DNA of 64,000 nt from Colletes latitarsis (lineage: Eukaryota > Arthropoda > Insecta > Hymenoptera > Colletidae), in assembly GCF_051014445.1 (NCBI RefSeq), contig NC_135134.1:29825672-29889671 (forward strand), read 5' to 3'. The notes under the pieces are model-generated. The model was given only the letters and a program-made list of their open reading frames with translations. It was not told the DNA's origin and ran no database searches. Shown in pieces: positions 24,415 to 32,955 of this stretch (positions within the stretch are counted from its first letter, which is position 1; each line of letters begins with the position of its first letter). Both the position numbers and the translations under genes were made by a program.

Positions 24415-27400
24415 CTATTGGAGTGGGCCAGGAGGCGAAGGTCGCCTCGCCCTAGCTCCTCTCCGAGCCCTCCCTCTTCGAGCGGGATGCGCGGCCTGCT
24501 CGCGCGCCCGCTCGGCGGCCTCCTTCTGTGACATAACTACCTCGCAGAAGGAGGCCACCACTTGCCATGTCCTCTCGCTGGCCACCATTTTGCCAACTAC
24601 TGTGGCCAGCGAGAGGTTCCTCCCAACTTCCTGCAGCAGGACACGGCGCTCATCTGCCCACGCTGGGCAGGCTGCCAGCGTGTGCTGCGCCGTGTCCTGA
24701 GGATTTCCGCAGTGGTGGCACACCGCCGTCGCCTCCTTCCCGATTCGACACAGGTACTCACCAAAGCAACCATGCCCGGTGAGCACCTGTGTCATCCTGT
24801 AGGACAGCCTACCCGGTTTGTCCTGCCACTCTTGCCAATGTGGCAGGACTGCACCAACGGACCGTTGTGTGGCTCCACCAGCCTGAATTAGTTGGTGGAA
24901 CCACATAAACAACACGGTCCGTTGGGCATGGCGCCTCGTCCCTTCGACCGCTTGCCTCCTCTCCTCTGGCGGCCTCCCAGCCTCCTGAAGCTCCCTGGAA
25001 TGCCGGAAAACCAATTGGTTTCTCCAGGCTAGGAGCTCCAGGGGCGGGAGACACGCCAGGGTAGTCGCCGCCTCGTGGGAGATGGTGCGATACCCTCTTA
25101 CCACCCGGATTGCCAGCCGACGGTTGACGCGGCGCAGCATCTCCGTGCTGCGCCAGCTGGCATTCAGTTGCGGGGCCCAAATAGGGGCCCCGTAGAGGGC
25201 AATTGAACGCACCACCTCCACATAGAGGCGGCGGACTCCAACATCAGGCCCCCCGATATTCGGAAGAAGGCGGCCTAACGCGGCAGCCGCCTTCTCCACG
25301 CGGGGGGCCAAGCGGTCGAAATGCTCGACGAAGCGCCACCGGCTGTCGAGGATCAGGCCCAGGTATTTCATATGGGCCTTCACCTCGACGTAGGCTGTCC
25401 CAACTCGGATCCGCAGGCCAGTCGGTGGCACCCCTCGGGGGCCAAGTCTTTGAAAGAACATGACCTCCGATTTCTGGGGCGCCACCTCTAGACCCAGCCT
25501 GCGAATTTCGGCGACGACGGTGGCCACCGCCACCTCCGCGGCGCGCGCAGTCCCTCTCCAGTCTGACCCGCTGACGAGCACCAGCGTGTCATCGGCATAA
25601 CACGCCAGTGCTACGTCAGCGGGCAGCGGAACCCGCAGTACCGAGTCATAGCCGATGCTCCATAGCAGGGGTCCTAGAACCGACCCCTGCGGAACACCGC
25701 GTACGACTCCCCTCCGCATGCATACTCCATCCCGGCCGGTGCAACTGATCCACCTGTCGCTTAGGTAGGACCCGACTATCCTCCTCAGATATGGGGGCAC
25801 ACGATGAAAATCTAGCGCCCCCATAATCGCCTCCCAGGGCAGGGTGTTAAATGCATTGACGATATCTATTGATATCGCCAGAACCACCCTACCCTGGGAG
25901 GTGGCCCCCTGAGAGAGGGAGCGGACCAGCTCTATGGCATCGAGCGTGGACCATCCCTCTCTAAAGCCGAATTGGCAGGGGGCCAAGTCGGGTCCTACTG
26001 TGGACAGGTGGTTGGAGAGGCGGGCAGCCACTATGCGTTCAAAGAGCTTGCCCGCCTCATCCAACAAACACACCGGCCGGTACGCGGAGGGCCTACCTGC
26101 GGGCCTTCCCGCCTTCTGGAGAAGGACCAGCCGCGCCGCCTTCCAGGGGGAGGGGAATACCCCTCGGCGGAGGCAACCGTTCAGCAGCCTCCCGAACCGC
26201 GGGCTCAAGACGCCAAGGGCACAGGCCAACACCTGGCCGGGCACGCCGTCGGGACCCGGAGCAACTCTCCGAGACCTCGTCCGACGAACTGCCCGGCCTA
26301 TCTCCTCGGGGGTGACCTCCAGTTCCTGGGACCAGATGGTAGGGTCCCAGGGTTCTCGAGAAGGTGGTACCCCGTCCCGGTTAGACCCCGGGAACAGGGT
26401 TGATACCACCTCCTCTAAAAACTGGAGGTCGAGAGTCTCTGTCAGCGGGGGCGCCCATGGACGAAGCTTGTCCATTACAAGCTTATACGGGCGCCCCCAT
26501 GGATCTCTGTTCAGCTCCCCGAGGAGGTCCTTCCATGCCTGTGCCTTGGCATCTCGGATGGCGCACTGGAGGGTTCGCCGCTCCCTGGCGAACTCCTCGT
26601 ATATGAGCGCCATCTGCTCCGCGGCCGGGCGTCGACGACGTGACCGTCGGGCGCGGGTGTATCTACGGCGGGCGCGCGCACAACGAGCGTTGCACTGCTC
26701 GATGTGCGGCGACCACCAATACGCTGCGCCCTGGCGTCTGGGAGGCCTGGCCCGGGGCATGGAGGCATCACACACCTCTATGCACTTGCCTCGGAACCAC
26801 TCGGCCTCCCTCTCGACGTCGTCAACGGGTCCATCTGCTGGCTGGGACCAGGCTGCCACTGTTGCGGCTGCCTCTACCATCCCCCAACTCACCCTCTTGA
26901 GGGACCATCGCGGGTGGGCCATGGCATCTGCCGCACGCCTCCGGCCTAGGGGCTCCCTACGCGCCGGGGTGGCTCTCACCGACATGGTGATGTAGAGGTG
27001 GTCACTGAGTGTGGCCACCTCTACAGCTACTCGCCACCGCGACACAAGTCGCAGGGCCGCAGGGGTTGCCCACGTTAAGTCGATGATGGACGTTCCCTGC
27101 GGCCCTACGAACGTGGCTTCGGAGCCCCGATTTACCAACCGGAGGTCGTGCTCGGCCACCCACCCCAATAACGCCTCGCCACGGCGGTTGGTCCTGGGAC
27201 TACCCCATGCAGCAGCATGGGCATTGAAGTCCCCCAGGACCAGTACCGGACGGGGCAGGCATCTCCTGATGCAATCGCCCACCCCGTCCAGGTACGCCGC
27301 ATATGTGGCGAGGTCGCAGTTGGGCGACACGTAGCAGCCCACAATCGCGATGGTCCCCCATTGGACCGCCAGAAACCCCCTCCCCCGATGTAGGATGGTA

Positions 27401-27600
27401 ACGGAAGGGGAGTCTGGCGGCCATGCCCAGACCATCGCTACCAGTCCGCACAGGCTCCCGACCCAATTGGGCTGGTCGGGAACCATGTACGGCTCGGCGG
27501 CGATGGCCAGGCCAACCCTTTGGGCCCGCAGGGCGTGGACAAACATGTCCTGTGCCCTGCGAGCCCTCGCCAAATTGGCCTGGAGGAGGGTGAACTCTAG
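24415..27600 (-). CDS. ORF2: endonuclease-reverse transcriptase of element 2
   Basis: Polyprotein that nicks the target and copies the element RNA onto it. Counting from the codon at 27573: endonuclease from the start to about 200 with AAEP (25-28), GDFN (114-117) and SDH (190-192); reverse transcriptase about 480-745 with SIDIVNAFNTLPW (Asp 570), GVPQGSVLGPLLW and YADD (659-662); finger C952-x2-C955-x8-H964-x4-C969; Arg-rich C terminus. The frame is open nine codons upstream of 27573 (LEFTLLQAN, matching LLLQAN of element 4) but holds no ATG there; the first in-frame ATG is at 27546, inside the conserved region. The frame overlaps the TAG of ORF1. Either the start codon was lost, as by a 3-base deletion from a TAATG junction, or initiation is non-canonical. 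All catalytic residues are present. Confidence 0.92.
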   Translation of the reverse strand, partial: LEFTLLQANLARARRAQDMFVHALRAQRVGLAIAAEPYMVPDQPNWVGSLCGLVAMVWAWPPDSPSVTILHRGRGFLAVQWGTIAIVGCYVSPNCDLATYAAYLDGVGDCIRRCLPRPVLVLGDFNAHAAAWGSPRTNRRGEALLGWVAEHDLRLVNRGSEATFVGPQGTSIIDLTWATPAALRLVSRWRVAVEVATLSDHLYITMSVRATPARREPLGRRRAADAMAHPRWSLKRVSWGMVEAAATVAAWSQPADGPVDDVEREAEWFRGKCIEVCDASMPRARPPRRQGAAYWWSPHIEQCNARCARARRRYTRARRSRRRRPAAEQMALIYEEFARERRTLQCAIRDAKAQAWKDLLGELNRDPWGRPYKLVMDKLRPWAPPLTETLDLQFLEEVVSTLFPGSNRDGVPPSREPWDPTIWSQELEVTPEEIGRAVRRTRSRRVAPGPDGVPGQVLACALGVLSPRFGRLLNGCLRRGVFPSPWKAARLVLLQKAGRPAGRPSAYRPVCLLDEAGKLFERIVAARLSNHLSTVGPDLAPCQFGFREGWSTLDAIELVRSLSQGATSQGRVVLAISIDIVNAFNTLPWEAIMGALDFHRVPPYLRRIVGSYLSDRWISCTGRDGVCMRRGVVRGVPQGSVLGPLLWSIGYDSVLRVPLPADVALACYADDTLVLVSGSDWRGTARAAEVAVATVVAEIRRLGLEVAPQKSEVMFFQRLGPRGVPPTGLRIRVGTAYVEVKAHMKYLGLILDSRWRFVEHFDRLAPRVEKAAAALGRLLPNIGGPDVGVRRLYVEVVRSIALYGAPIWAPQLNASWRSTEMLRRVNRRLAIRVVRGYRTISHEAATTLACLPPLELLAWRNQLVFRHSRELQEAGRPPEERRQAVEGTRRHAQRTVLFMWFHQLIQAGGATQRSVGAVLPHWQEWQDKPGRLSYRMTQVLTGHGCFGEYLCRIGKEATAVCHHCGNPQDTAQHTLAACPAWADERRVLLQEVGRNLSLATVVGKMVASERTWQVVASFCEVVMSQKEAAERAREQAAHPARRGRARRGARARRPSPPGPLQ

Positions 27601-29954
27601 GCCTTCACGACCTCCTCCAGGCCGTTAACCTCCGTTGGGGATGCGTTTAACACCTCCCCCTCCGACTCCGCCGTCGGGGGTTGCCCATCCCCCACGACGA
27701 TTGCGTCCTCATCCATCACCGGGGAAGTCGTAGCGGCCTCCCCCTGAGTGACTACTGGGGCCCTCGCACCCCCTCCTGCCATACTGACTTTATCCCTCCT
27801 GGCCGGCCCTAAACGGCCTTGCCTGGGTGGGGGTACACAACCCCGCCCCCCCAATCGGTGCCCCGTGGGTCTCCCAGGTATATCTACACACAGGGGACAT
27901 ACCGAGGTCGCCACGCTACACTGCCTGGCGCGATGATCGGAGGCGCCGCATTTATAGCAGCGGGCACTCCGATCCACCGCTGCTGTGCACCGCTGCCGGA
28001 CATGACCTATCTCCAGGCAACGGTAGCACTGCATCGGGCGCGGCGCCAAGACCTCCACTGTGGCGGAGGTCCAACCCACTCTCACCTTTCCGGCCGCCGC
28101 AATCTTAACGGCGGCCGTTAAGGGGCACCTCACCCAAACTGTACCCAGAGTCCGGGGGGTCCTGCGAATATCGCCCACCTGGACCCCCTCCTCCGGGCAC
28201 TCTCCCAGCGCCGCCACAGCCACACGTACCTCGACTGGGGTGGCAGCATCGTCGAGCCCACTCACCCTCAGCTCGGTCCGCTTGACTGGGCGGGCCACCC
28301 TGACCGACATATTGGTCAGAGCCTCCCTCATCCTTAAGGCCAAGGCGTCCGCTTTCGTCTCCTCCTCAGGCCCGGGGATCTCAAACAGGAGACCCCCGGT
28401 TATTGCCCGCTTAATTTTGACGTCGACGATGCCAAGGTCGGCGAGTTTAATACTTGCCCGAGCCCTGGCCACCGCCTCGGCCAACACCACCGCTGAGCCA
28501 TCGACTGCCTCCAGAGACACGGCAGCCGTCTTCGGCGGGCGGCCGGTGTCCCAGGTCTTCTTAACGGCCCCCTTATTCGGCTGGGGGCCGCTTCTGTTCG
28601 ACGGCTTCGCTTGGGGGGTGATCTGGACGGAGCTTGGGCGGGCCTGGACGGGTTTCTGTACCGCCTGGCCACGAGCCACTGCTTCTGCCCACGTGCCTCC
28701 GGACGCCTTAGCTACTCTTGCCGACGTTAAAGGGTGGCAGGGAACACCAGACCGAGGTTGGTGTGGTGTCGATGGCGACCTCCAGCCCCTTGCCGGACCA
28801 ACCGCCGCCTGCTTCTCCGGCACACATTCGGGCCTCCGGGAAGAGGAAGGGACAAGGAGGGCCGCAAGTCTTGCTCTCTGCCTGCGCCTCGTCTCCTTCC
28901 TCTTCCTCGTCCGCTTATTGGCGGCAGTAACCCCACGAGTTTGTTGAGAAAACCACCCATCCCTCCGCTCCGTAATTTTCGGTTCCCTTGGCTGTTGCGC
29001 TTGCGGGGGTACCGGGACCAATCCACCCGCGTGTGGCCGCAAGGAGGCGCGAGTCGAGTGCTTGAGGGAAGACACCAACTCCTCCCTCAACGCCCGAAAG
29101 CGCACCTCCATTGCGATCTCCATGCTCTTCAGAATGATCTGCACATCATTCGCAGACAATCCTCGTTTCCCCATCCCCCCGTCCTCGCCATCTTTTCCTT
29201 CCCGGACACCATGAGGTTCAGGCAAAGGCTTGGTGGGTGGGATAGATATCGTGGCGGGAACTATGCCCGCAGGGACACCCACTGGTGTCTCCTTCGGGAT
29301 GGGCGGATTTGACACAACCCGCCCAGACTCCTGCGCCCTCTCCAGATCCTGACGGAGTCTGGCTATCTCCTCAGCCAGCTCCTTCTCCCTCGCCGCTTGG
29401 TTCATCATAGTTGCTGCACGCCCCTTTAACTCGGTGGCAGCCACCCGAATAAATTCGGCCGCGAACCTAAGGTCACGCACAAACGTGCCCTTTAGGTTCG
29501 CGGACCGATCCGCGACTTCCATGACCTTCTCCGTCTCGTCGCATATCTCGACGGACAAGGTCACCGCCTCCTTTCCTCTAATTTCCTGGCGGAGCGCTTC
29601 GCCCAGGACATCTTTCCTCTTCTTTTTAGTTCTCCTTCCGGAGACTGCCCGCCACTCCTCTGAACTGGCAGAATTGCCGCCAGACACGGAGCCCGGATCC
29701 ACCGGATCCAGCTGCCTCTTGCGGCGTGCAGCAAACCCCTCCGCTGGGCCTGCCCGGCTTGGCGCCATGCCGGCAATCCTCTTTTCTCCCTGTGAGGCAG
29801 CAGCGGCCGCGATCCGCGATCCCGCGCTGCCTCCGTCAGCCGCCTTCTCTCTCTGCGAGGCAACAGCGGCCGCGATACGCGATCCCGCGCTGCCTCCCTC
29901 CTTCTTACTATCTACACTCCTCCCCCTAATTTTGGTTTTTGTAGTTGTGTCCAT
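27597..29954 (-). CDS. ORF1: zinc-knuckle RNA-binding protein of element 2
   Basis: 785 residues from the ATG at 29954 (MDTTTKTK), chosen because element 4 starts the same way (MDTENK). Such proteins bind the element RNA and build the particle. Near the N terminus is a tandem pair of about 20 residues, each GGSAGSRIAAA-ASQ-EK (residues about 20-58). A charged, probably coiled stretch follows (about 130-215), then a basic, Pro-rich linker, a conserved block shared with element 4 (about 475-640; RPPKTAAVSL, KRTELRVSGLDD) and three zinc knuckles: C643-x2-C-x4-H-x4-C656, C666-C679, and a longer C686-x2-C-x9-H-x6-C706. It ends in TAG overlapping the ORF2 frame. At 785 residues it is longer than the 625-residue version of element 4, mainly in the N-terminal half. 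Confidence 0.93.
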   Translation of the reverse strand: MDTTTKTKIRGRSVDSKKEGGSAGSRIAAAVASQREKAADGGSAGSRIAAAAASQGEKRIAGMAPSRAGPAEGFAARRKRQLDPVDPGSVSGGNSASSEEWRAVSGRRTKKKRKDVLGEALRQEIRGKEAVTLSVEICDETEKVMEVADRSANLKGTFVRDLRFAAEFIRVAATELKGRAATMMNQAAREKELAEEIARLRQDLERAQESGRVVSNPPIPKETPVGVPAGIVPATISIPPTKPLPEPHGVREGKDGEDGGMGKRGLSANDVQIILKSMEIAMEVRFRALREELVSSLKHSTRASLRPHAGGLVPVPPQAQQPREPKITERRDGWFSQQTRGVTAANKRTRKRKETRRRQRARLAALLVPSSSRRPECVPEKQAAVGPARGWRSPSTPHQPRSGVPCHPLTSARVAKASGGTWAEAVARGQAVQKPVQARPSSVQITPQAKPSNRSGPQPNKGAVKKTWDTGRPPKTAAVSLEAVDGSAVVLAEAVARARASIKLADLGIVDVKIKRAITGGLLFEIPGPEEETKADALALRMREALTNMSVRVARPVKRTELRVSGLDDAATPVEVRVAVAALGECPEEGVQVGDIRRTPRTLGTVWVRCPLTAAVKIAAAGKVRVGWTSATVEVLAPRPMQCYRCLEIGHVRQRCTAAVDRSARCYKCGASDHRARQCSVATSVCPLCVDIPGRPTGHRLGGRGCVPPPRQGRLGPARRDKVSMAGGGARAPVVTQGEAATTSPVMDEDAIVVGDGQPPTAESEGEVLNASPTEVNGLEEVVKA

Positions 29955-30346
29955 TTTACGTCCCACGAATGTGGTCGGAAGGGAAGTCACCCCAGGCAGA
30001 GCCGCCTTGCCTGGGGAAGCCTAATACTCCGGAGGTCCGGCAGGTGCCCCCGGAGGTGGTCGCTCGGGATTGGGCCTCCTCTCCCAACCATGCATCCCAT
30101 CGCCGCGCAACATAGCTTAGGATTAGAGGGCGATTTTATAGAGTCGCCATACTCGCGGCCCAGGCGGTTAAGCCAAGGCCCCCGATCCTCCTGCCGTCAC
30201 GTACCATTCACAAAACCAATAATGGAGTTGCGAATGGGTCGTTGCGACGACCAACAGGAGGCTTACGGTGTGATTAGCATCAGGAACCTCGGGGTCGCTA
30301 CGCCCCGTACTGCGCCGGACACCTGGCCGGACACAGCCCCTGAGGG
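29955..30346 (-). promoter_or_regulatory. 5' UTR of element 2 with conserved RNA stems
   Basis: Very like the 5' UTR of element 4 from the CACCGTAAGCCTCC stretch to near the ATG. It holds a stem-loop CCCCAGGC/GCCTGGGG (29990-29997 and 30009-30016) around the loop AAGGCGGCTCT, 35 nt before ORF1; a CTCCGG-based stem upstream of it; and a three-way junction at 30187-30261. A TATAAAA (30134-30140) is also shared but lies about 210 nt inside the element, so its role is unclear. Confidence 0.72.
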
Positions 30347-30375
30347 AGGGCAAATCGCAGACCTATGCCAGACCT

Positions 30376-30378
<3 letters not shown>
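30347..30378. repeat. 32-bp satellite sliver between elements 2 and 3
   Basis: Contains the right target duplication of element 2 (30347-30363, AGGGCAAATCGCAGACC), one T, and the left target duplication of element 3 (30365-30378, ATGCCAGACCTAAC). It is part of a single monomer, so both elements landed in the same repeat unit within 15 bp of each other. Confidence 0.9.
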
Positions 30379-30418
<40 letters not shown>

Positions 30419-30933
30419 TCGTGGGGAAAATCTTCGAAAGACTCCCTCCCACCTCCTTGGGGAGAGGTGGGAGGGGTGTGTGGGATTCCCCGCGCCCGTA
30501 CAACGACTGGCGCGGGACCTACCCACTAAAAACCCCACGGTGACCCTTCGGCACGCTTTGGGAGGATACCGGGAATCGCTCGAAGCATTCTTCCGGTATC
30601 CTCCCCGTGCCCGCGCTTTCGCGCCCATCCCCCGGGGGGACAATCGGTCCCCCCAGTAGACACACTGCCTCATAGCGGCGGGACGGGGCCACTCCATCCC
30701 GCCGCTATCCGTCCCGGGGCCGCGTTTAGTGGCGGCTGCGAGCCCCAACTCGCAACCGCCCGCGACCCCGTTTCCACACCTCGGTGGCCGGGCGTTCATG
30801 GCCGCACCAGACCGCCGAGGGTGCCTCCCCTTGCGTCGGACCTGTAGGGGGAGGCACTCCTACCCCCAACCGGTCCGACCCGGCGCCGCCTGGCGGGAGG
30901 AGGGTCCCCTCAGGACCCCCCTCCCAGCCTAGG
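30379..30933 (-). other. 3' UTR and poly(A) of element 3
   Basis: Same layout as in element 1: motif GGTCACCGTGGGGTTTTTAG in element sense (30526-30545) and the same 11- and 13-bp inverted repeats. It also keeps the hairpin 30895-30907/30913-30925 (12 of 13 bp paired) that element 1 has lost. Confidence 0.75.
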
Positions 30934-32955
30934 TCATCCGCCACGCCGAGGCGGCCGCCCGCGACGCCTCTCGACCGGGCGACGACCTCGGGCCACCGCA
31001 CGAGCGCGAGCTTCAGCGCGCCGCTGAAGCTCGCGCTCCCTCCCCGCGGCCTCCTTCTGCAACATTACGTTCTCGCAGAAGGAGGCCACGGCCCTCCACT
31101 TCTCCTCGCTGCCAAGCATGGCGCGCACCACGCCCGGCAGCGAGACATCCCGCCCGACGACGCCGACCAGGACACGGCGCTCCCCCTCCCACGCGGGGCA
31201 TACCTCCAGGGTATGATCCGCCGTGTCCTGCTCAGCGTCGCAATGGCAGCAACGCGCCGTCGGCTCCTTCCCTATCCGGCACAGGTATCTTCCGAAGCTG
31301 CCATGCCCGGAAAATACCTGTGCCAGCCGGTAGGTGAGGCTGCCATGGCCTCTGTCCAGCCACTCCTTCAGGAGTGGCCGAACAGCCCCGACAGTCCGGT
31401 GCCCCGCGGTTGGCAGAGCCAGCCGCTCCTGCCACGCGAGCAACACGGACTGCCGGGCCTGGCGCTTCAAATCGCCCCAAGCAGGTTCCTGCCCGCCCGG
31501 GACCGCCCCCACCCCCGCGCGACGGTCGACGCGGTGCCGGTACATCACCGCGTGCGACCGCGCGAGCAGGTCCATGGGCGGCATCCCCGCTAGAACCGTC
31601 GCCGCCTCATGTGACATGGTCCGATACCCGCGGACGACCCTGAGCGCCATGCGCCTCTGCACCCGACGCAGCATAGTCATGCTGCGCCGGGAGGCAGCCA
31701 GGTCGTCCGCCCAGACGGGGGCCCCGTATAGGGCCACCGACTGGACCATTGCCACATAGAGGCGACGAACTCGGCCCGCCGGGCCCCCCAGGTTGGGCAG
31801 GATCCGGCCCAGAGCCGCAACCATCCTTTCCAACCGGGGGACCAGGCAGCGGAAATGCTTCTCGAAACGCCAGTGGCTATCGAGGATCAGCCCCAGATAC
31901 CTGATCTGGGGCTTCACCTCGATGCCAGCCCCACCCACCCGAATCAGAGGGGGTGGAGGATCCTGCCGAGGTGAATGAAACGCAATCACCTCGGTCTTAT
32001 GGACCGCTACCGTCATCCCCATCCCCCTGATCCGGTCGACGACGCGTTGCGACCCCTCCTCCGCGCGACGCATGGCCCTCCCCCAGTGCGCCCCGACGGC
32101 CAGCACCAGTGTGTCATCCGCATAACACACCGTGCTGACGCCGTCGGGGAGGCCGGCCCGCAACACCGAGTCGTACGCGATGTTCCACAGGAGTGGCCCG
32201 AGGACCGACCCCTGCGGAACACCGCAGTAGACCTCCCTCCGCATATCACCATCCCGGCCCGGATACTCGATCCACCTGCCGCGGAGATAATCCCCGACGA
32301 CCGCCCTGAGACAAGGGGGGACCCGATGATATTCGAGTCCCCTCCTTATCTCTTCCCAGGGGAGGGTGTTAAAGGCATTGGCAATATCCAAGGATATTGC
32401 CAATGCCACCCCTCCCCGGGAGACGGCCACCCCCGAGAGGGCCCTCACACGACCTATCGCGTCGATAGTCGATCGGCCCCCCCGGAAACCGAACTGGCAG
32501 TCGGCCAGACCGGGATCACCCCGCGACAGGTGCCCGACGAGGCGGGCAGCAATCACCCGCTCGAAGAGCTTGCCCACCTCGTCGAGGAGACAAATGGGCC
32601 GGTATGCGGAGGGAGACTCCGCGGGCCGACCCTCCTTCCGGAGGAGGACCATCCTCGCCACCTTCCAACTGGGGGGGAATCGCCCGTCCCTCAGGCAGCG
32701 GTCGAACAACCGCCTGAGGTCGGCCCCAAGGACGCCCTGGGTCAAGACCCAAACCCGGCCGGGCACACCATCCGGACCCGGGGCCGTGTTACGAACCCCG
32801 AGCCGTCTGATGGCCGCTGCCAGCTCCTCCTGCGTGATCCCCAGCTCGGCCGTCCACTCCACTGGGACAGCCGCCGCCGCCGGAGGACGCGGTCCCCTCT
32901 CCCCAATTGGGAAGAGTGTATTGACCACGTCCTCCAGCAGCCGGGGGTCAAGACC
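30934..32955 (-). pseudogene. ORF2 fragment (reverse transcriptase and C terminus), element 3
   Basis: 674 codons open from Gly388 (numbering of element 4) to the TGA. Contains the whole reverse transcriptase (SAYRPICLLDEVGKLFER, QFGFRGGRSTIDAI, SLDIANAFNTLPW, GVPQGSVLGPLLW, YADD), the CCHC finger and the Arg-rich tail. There is no endonuclease and no authentic start codon. The DNA for the tail includes a perfect 17-bp inverted repeat with a 3-nt loop (31002-31038); the matching segment is imperfect in element 1 and deleted in element 4. Confidence 0.93.

Larger units (their letters stand above)
24002..30346 (-). mobile_element. Element 2: full-length R1-clade non-LTR retrotransposon (family II)
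   Basis: A 6.3-kb GC-rich element with poly(A) of 23 nt (as T on the plus strand), a 390-bp 3' UTR, ORF2, ORF1 and a 392-bp 5' UTR that begins CCCTCAGGGGCT, as does element 4. The ORFs are open throughout but only about two thirds alike to family I in the reverse transcriptase core, and the 3' UTR is different, so this is a separate family. The ORF2 start codon seems to be lost (see ORF2). Flanks are a 17-bp duplication with one mismatch, so it is probably somewhat older than elements 1 and 3. Confidence 0.94.
30379..32955 (-). mobile_element. Element 3: 5'-truncated R1-clade retrotransposon (family I)
   Basis: Poly(A) of 39 nt (T-run 30379-30417), a family I 3' UTR, and ORF2 open from residue 388. 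The endonuclease domain and ORF1 are missing. The perfect 14-bp duplication ATGCCAGACCTAAC (30365-30378 and 32956-32969) includes the rare ATGCC variant. Sequence is nearly identical to elements 1 and 4. The long pure tail and intact frame indicate a very recent insertion. Confidence 0.95.
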
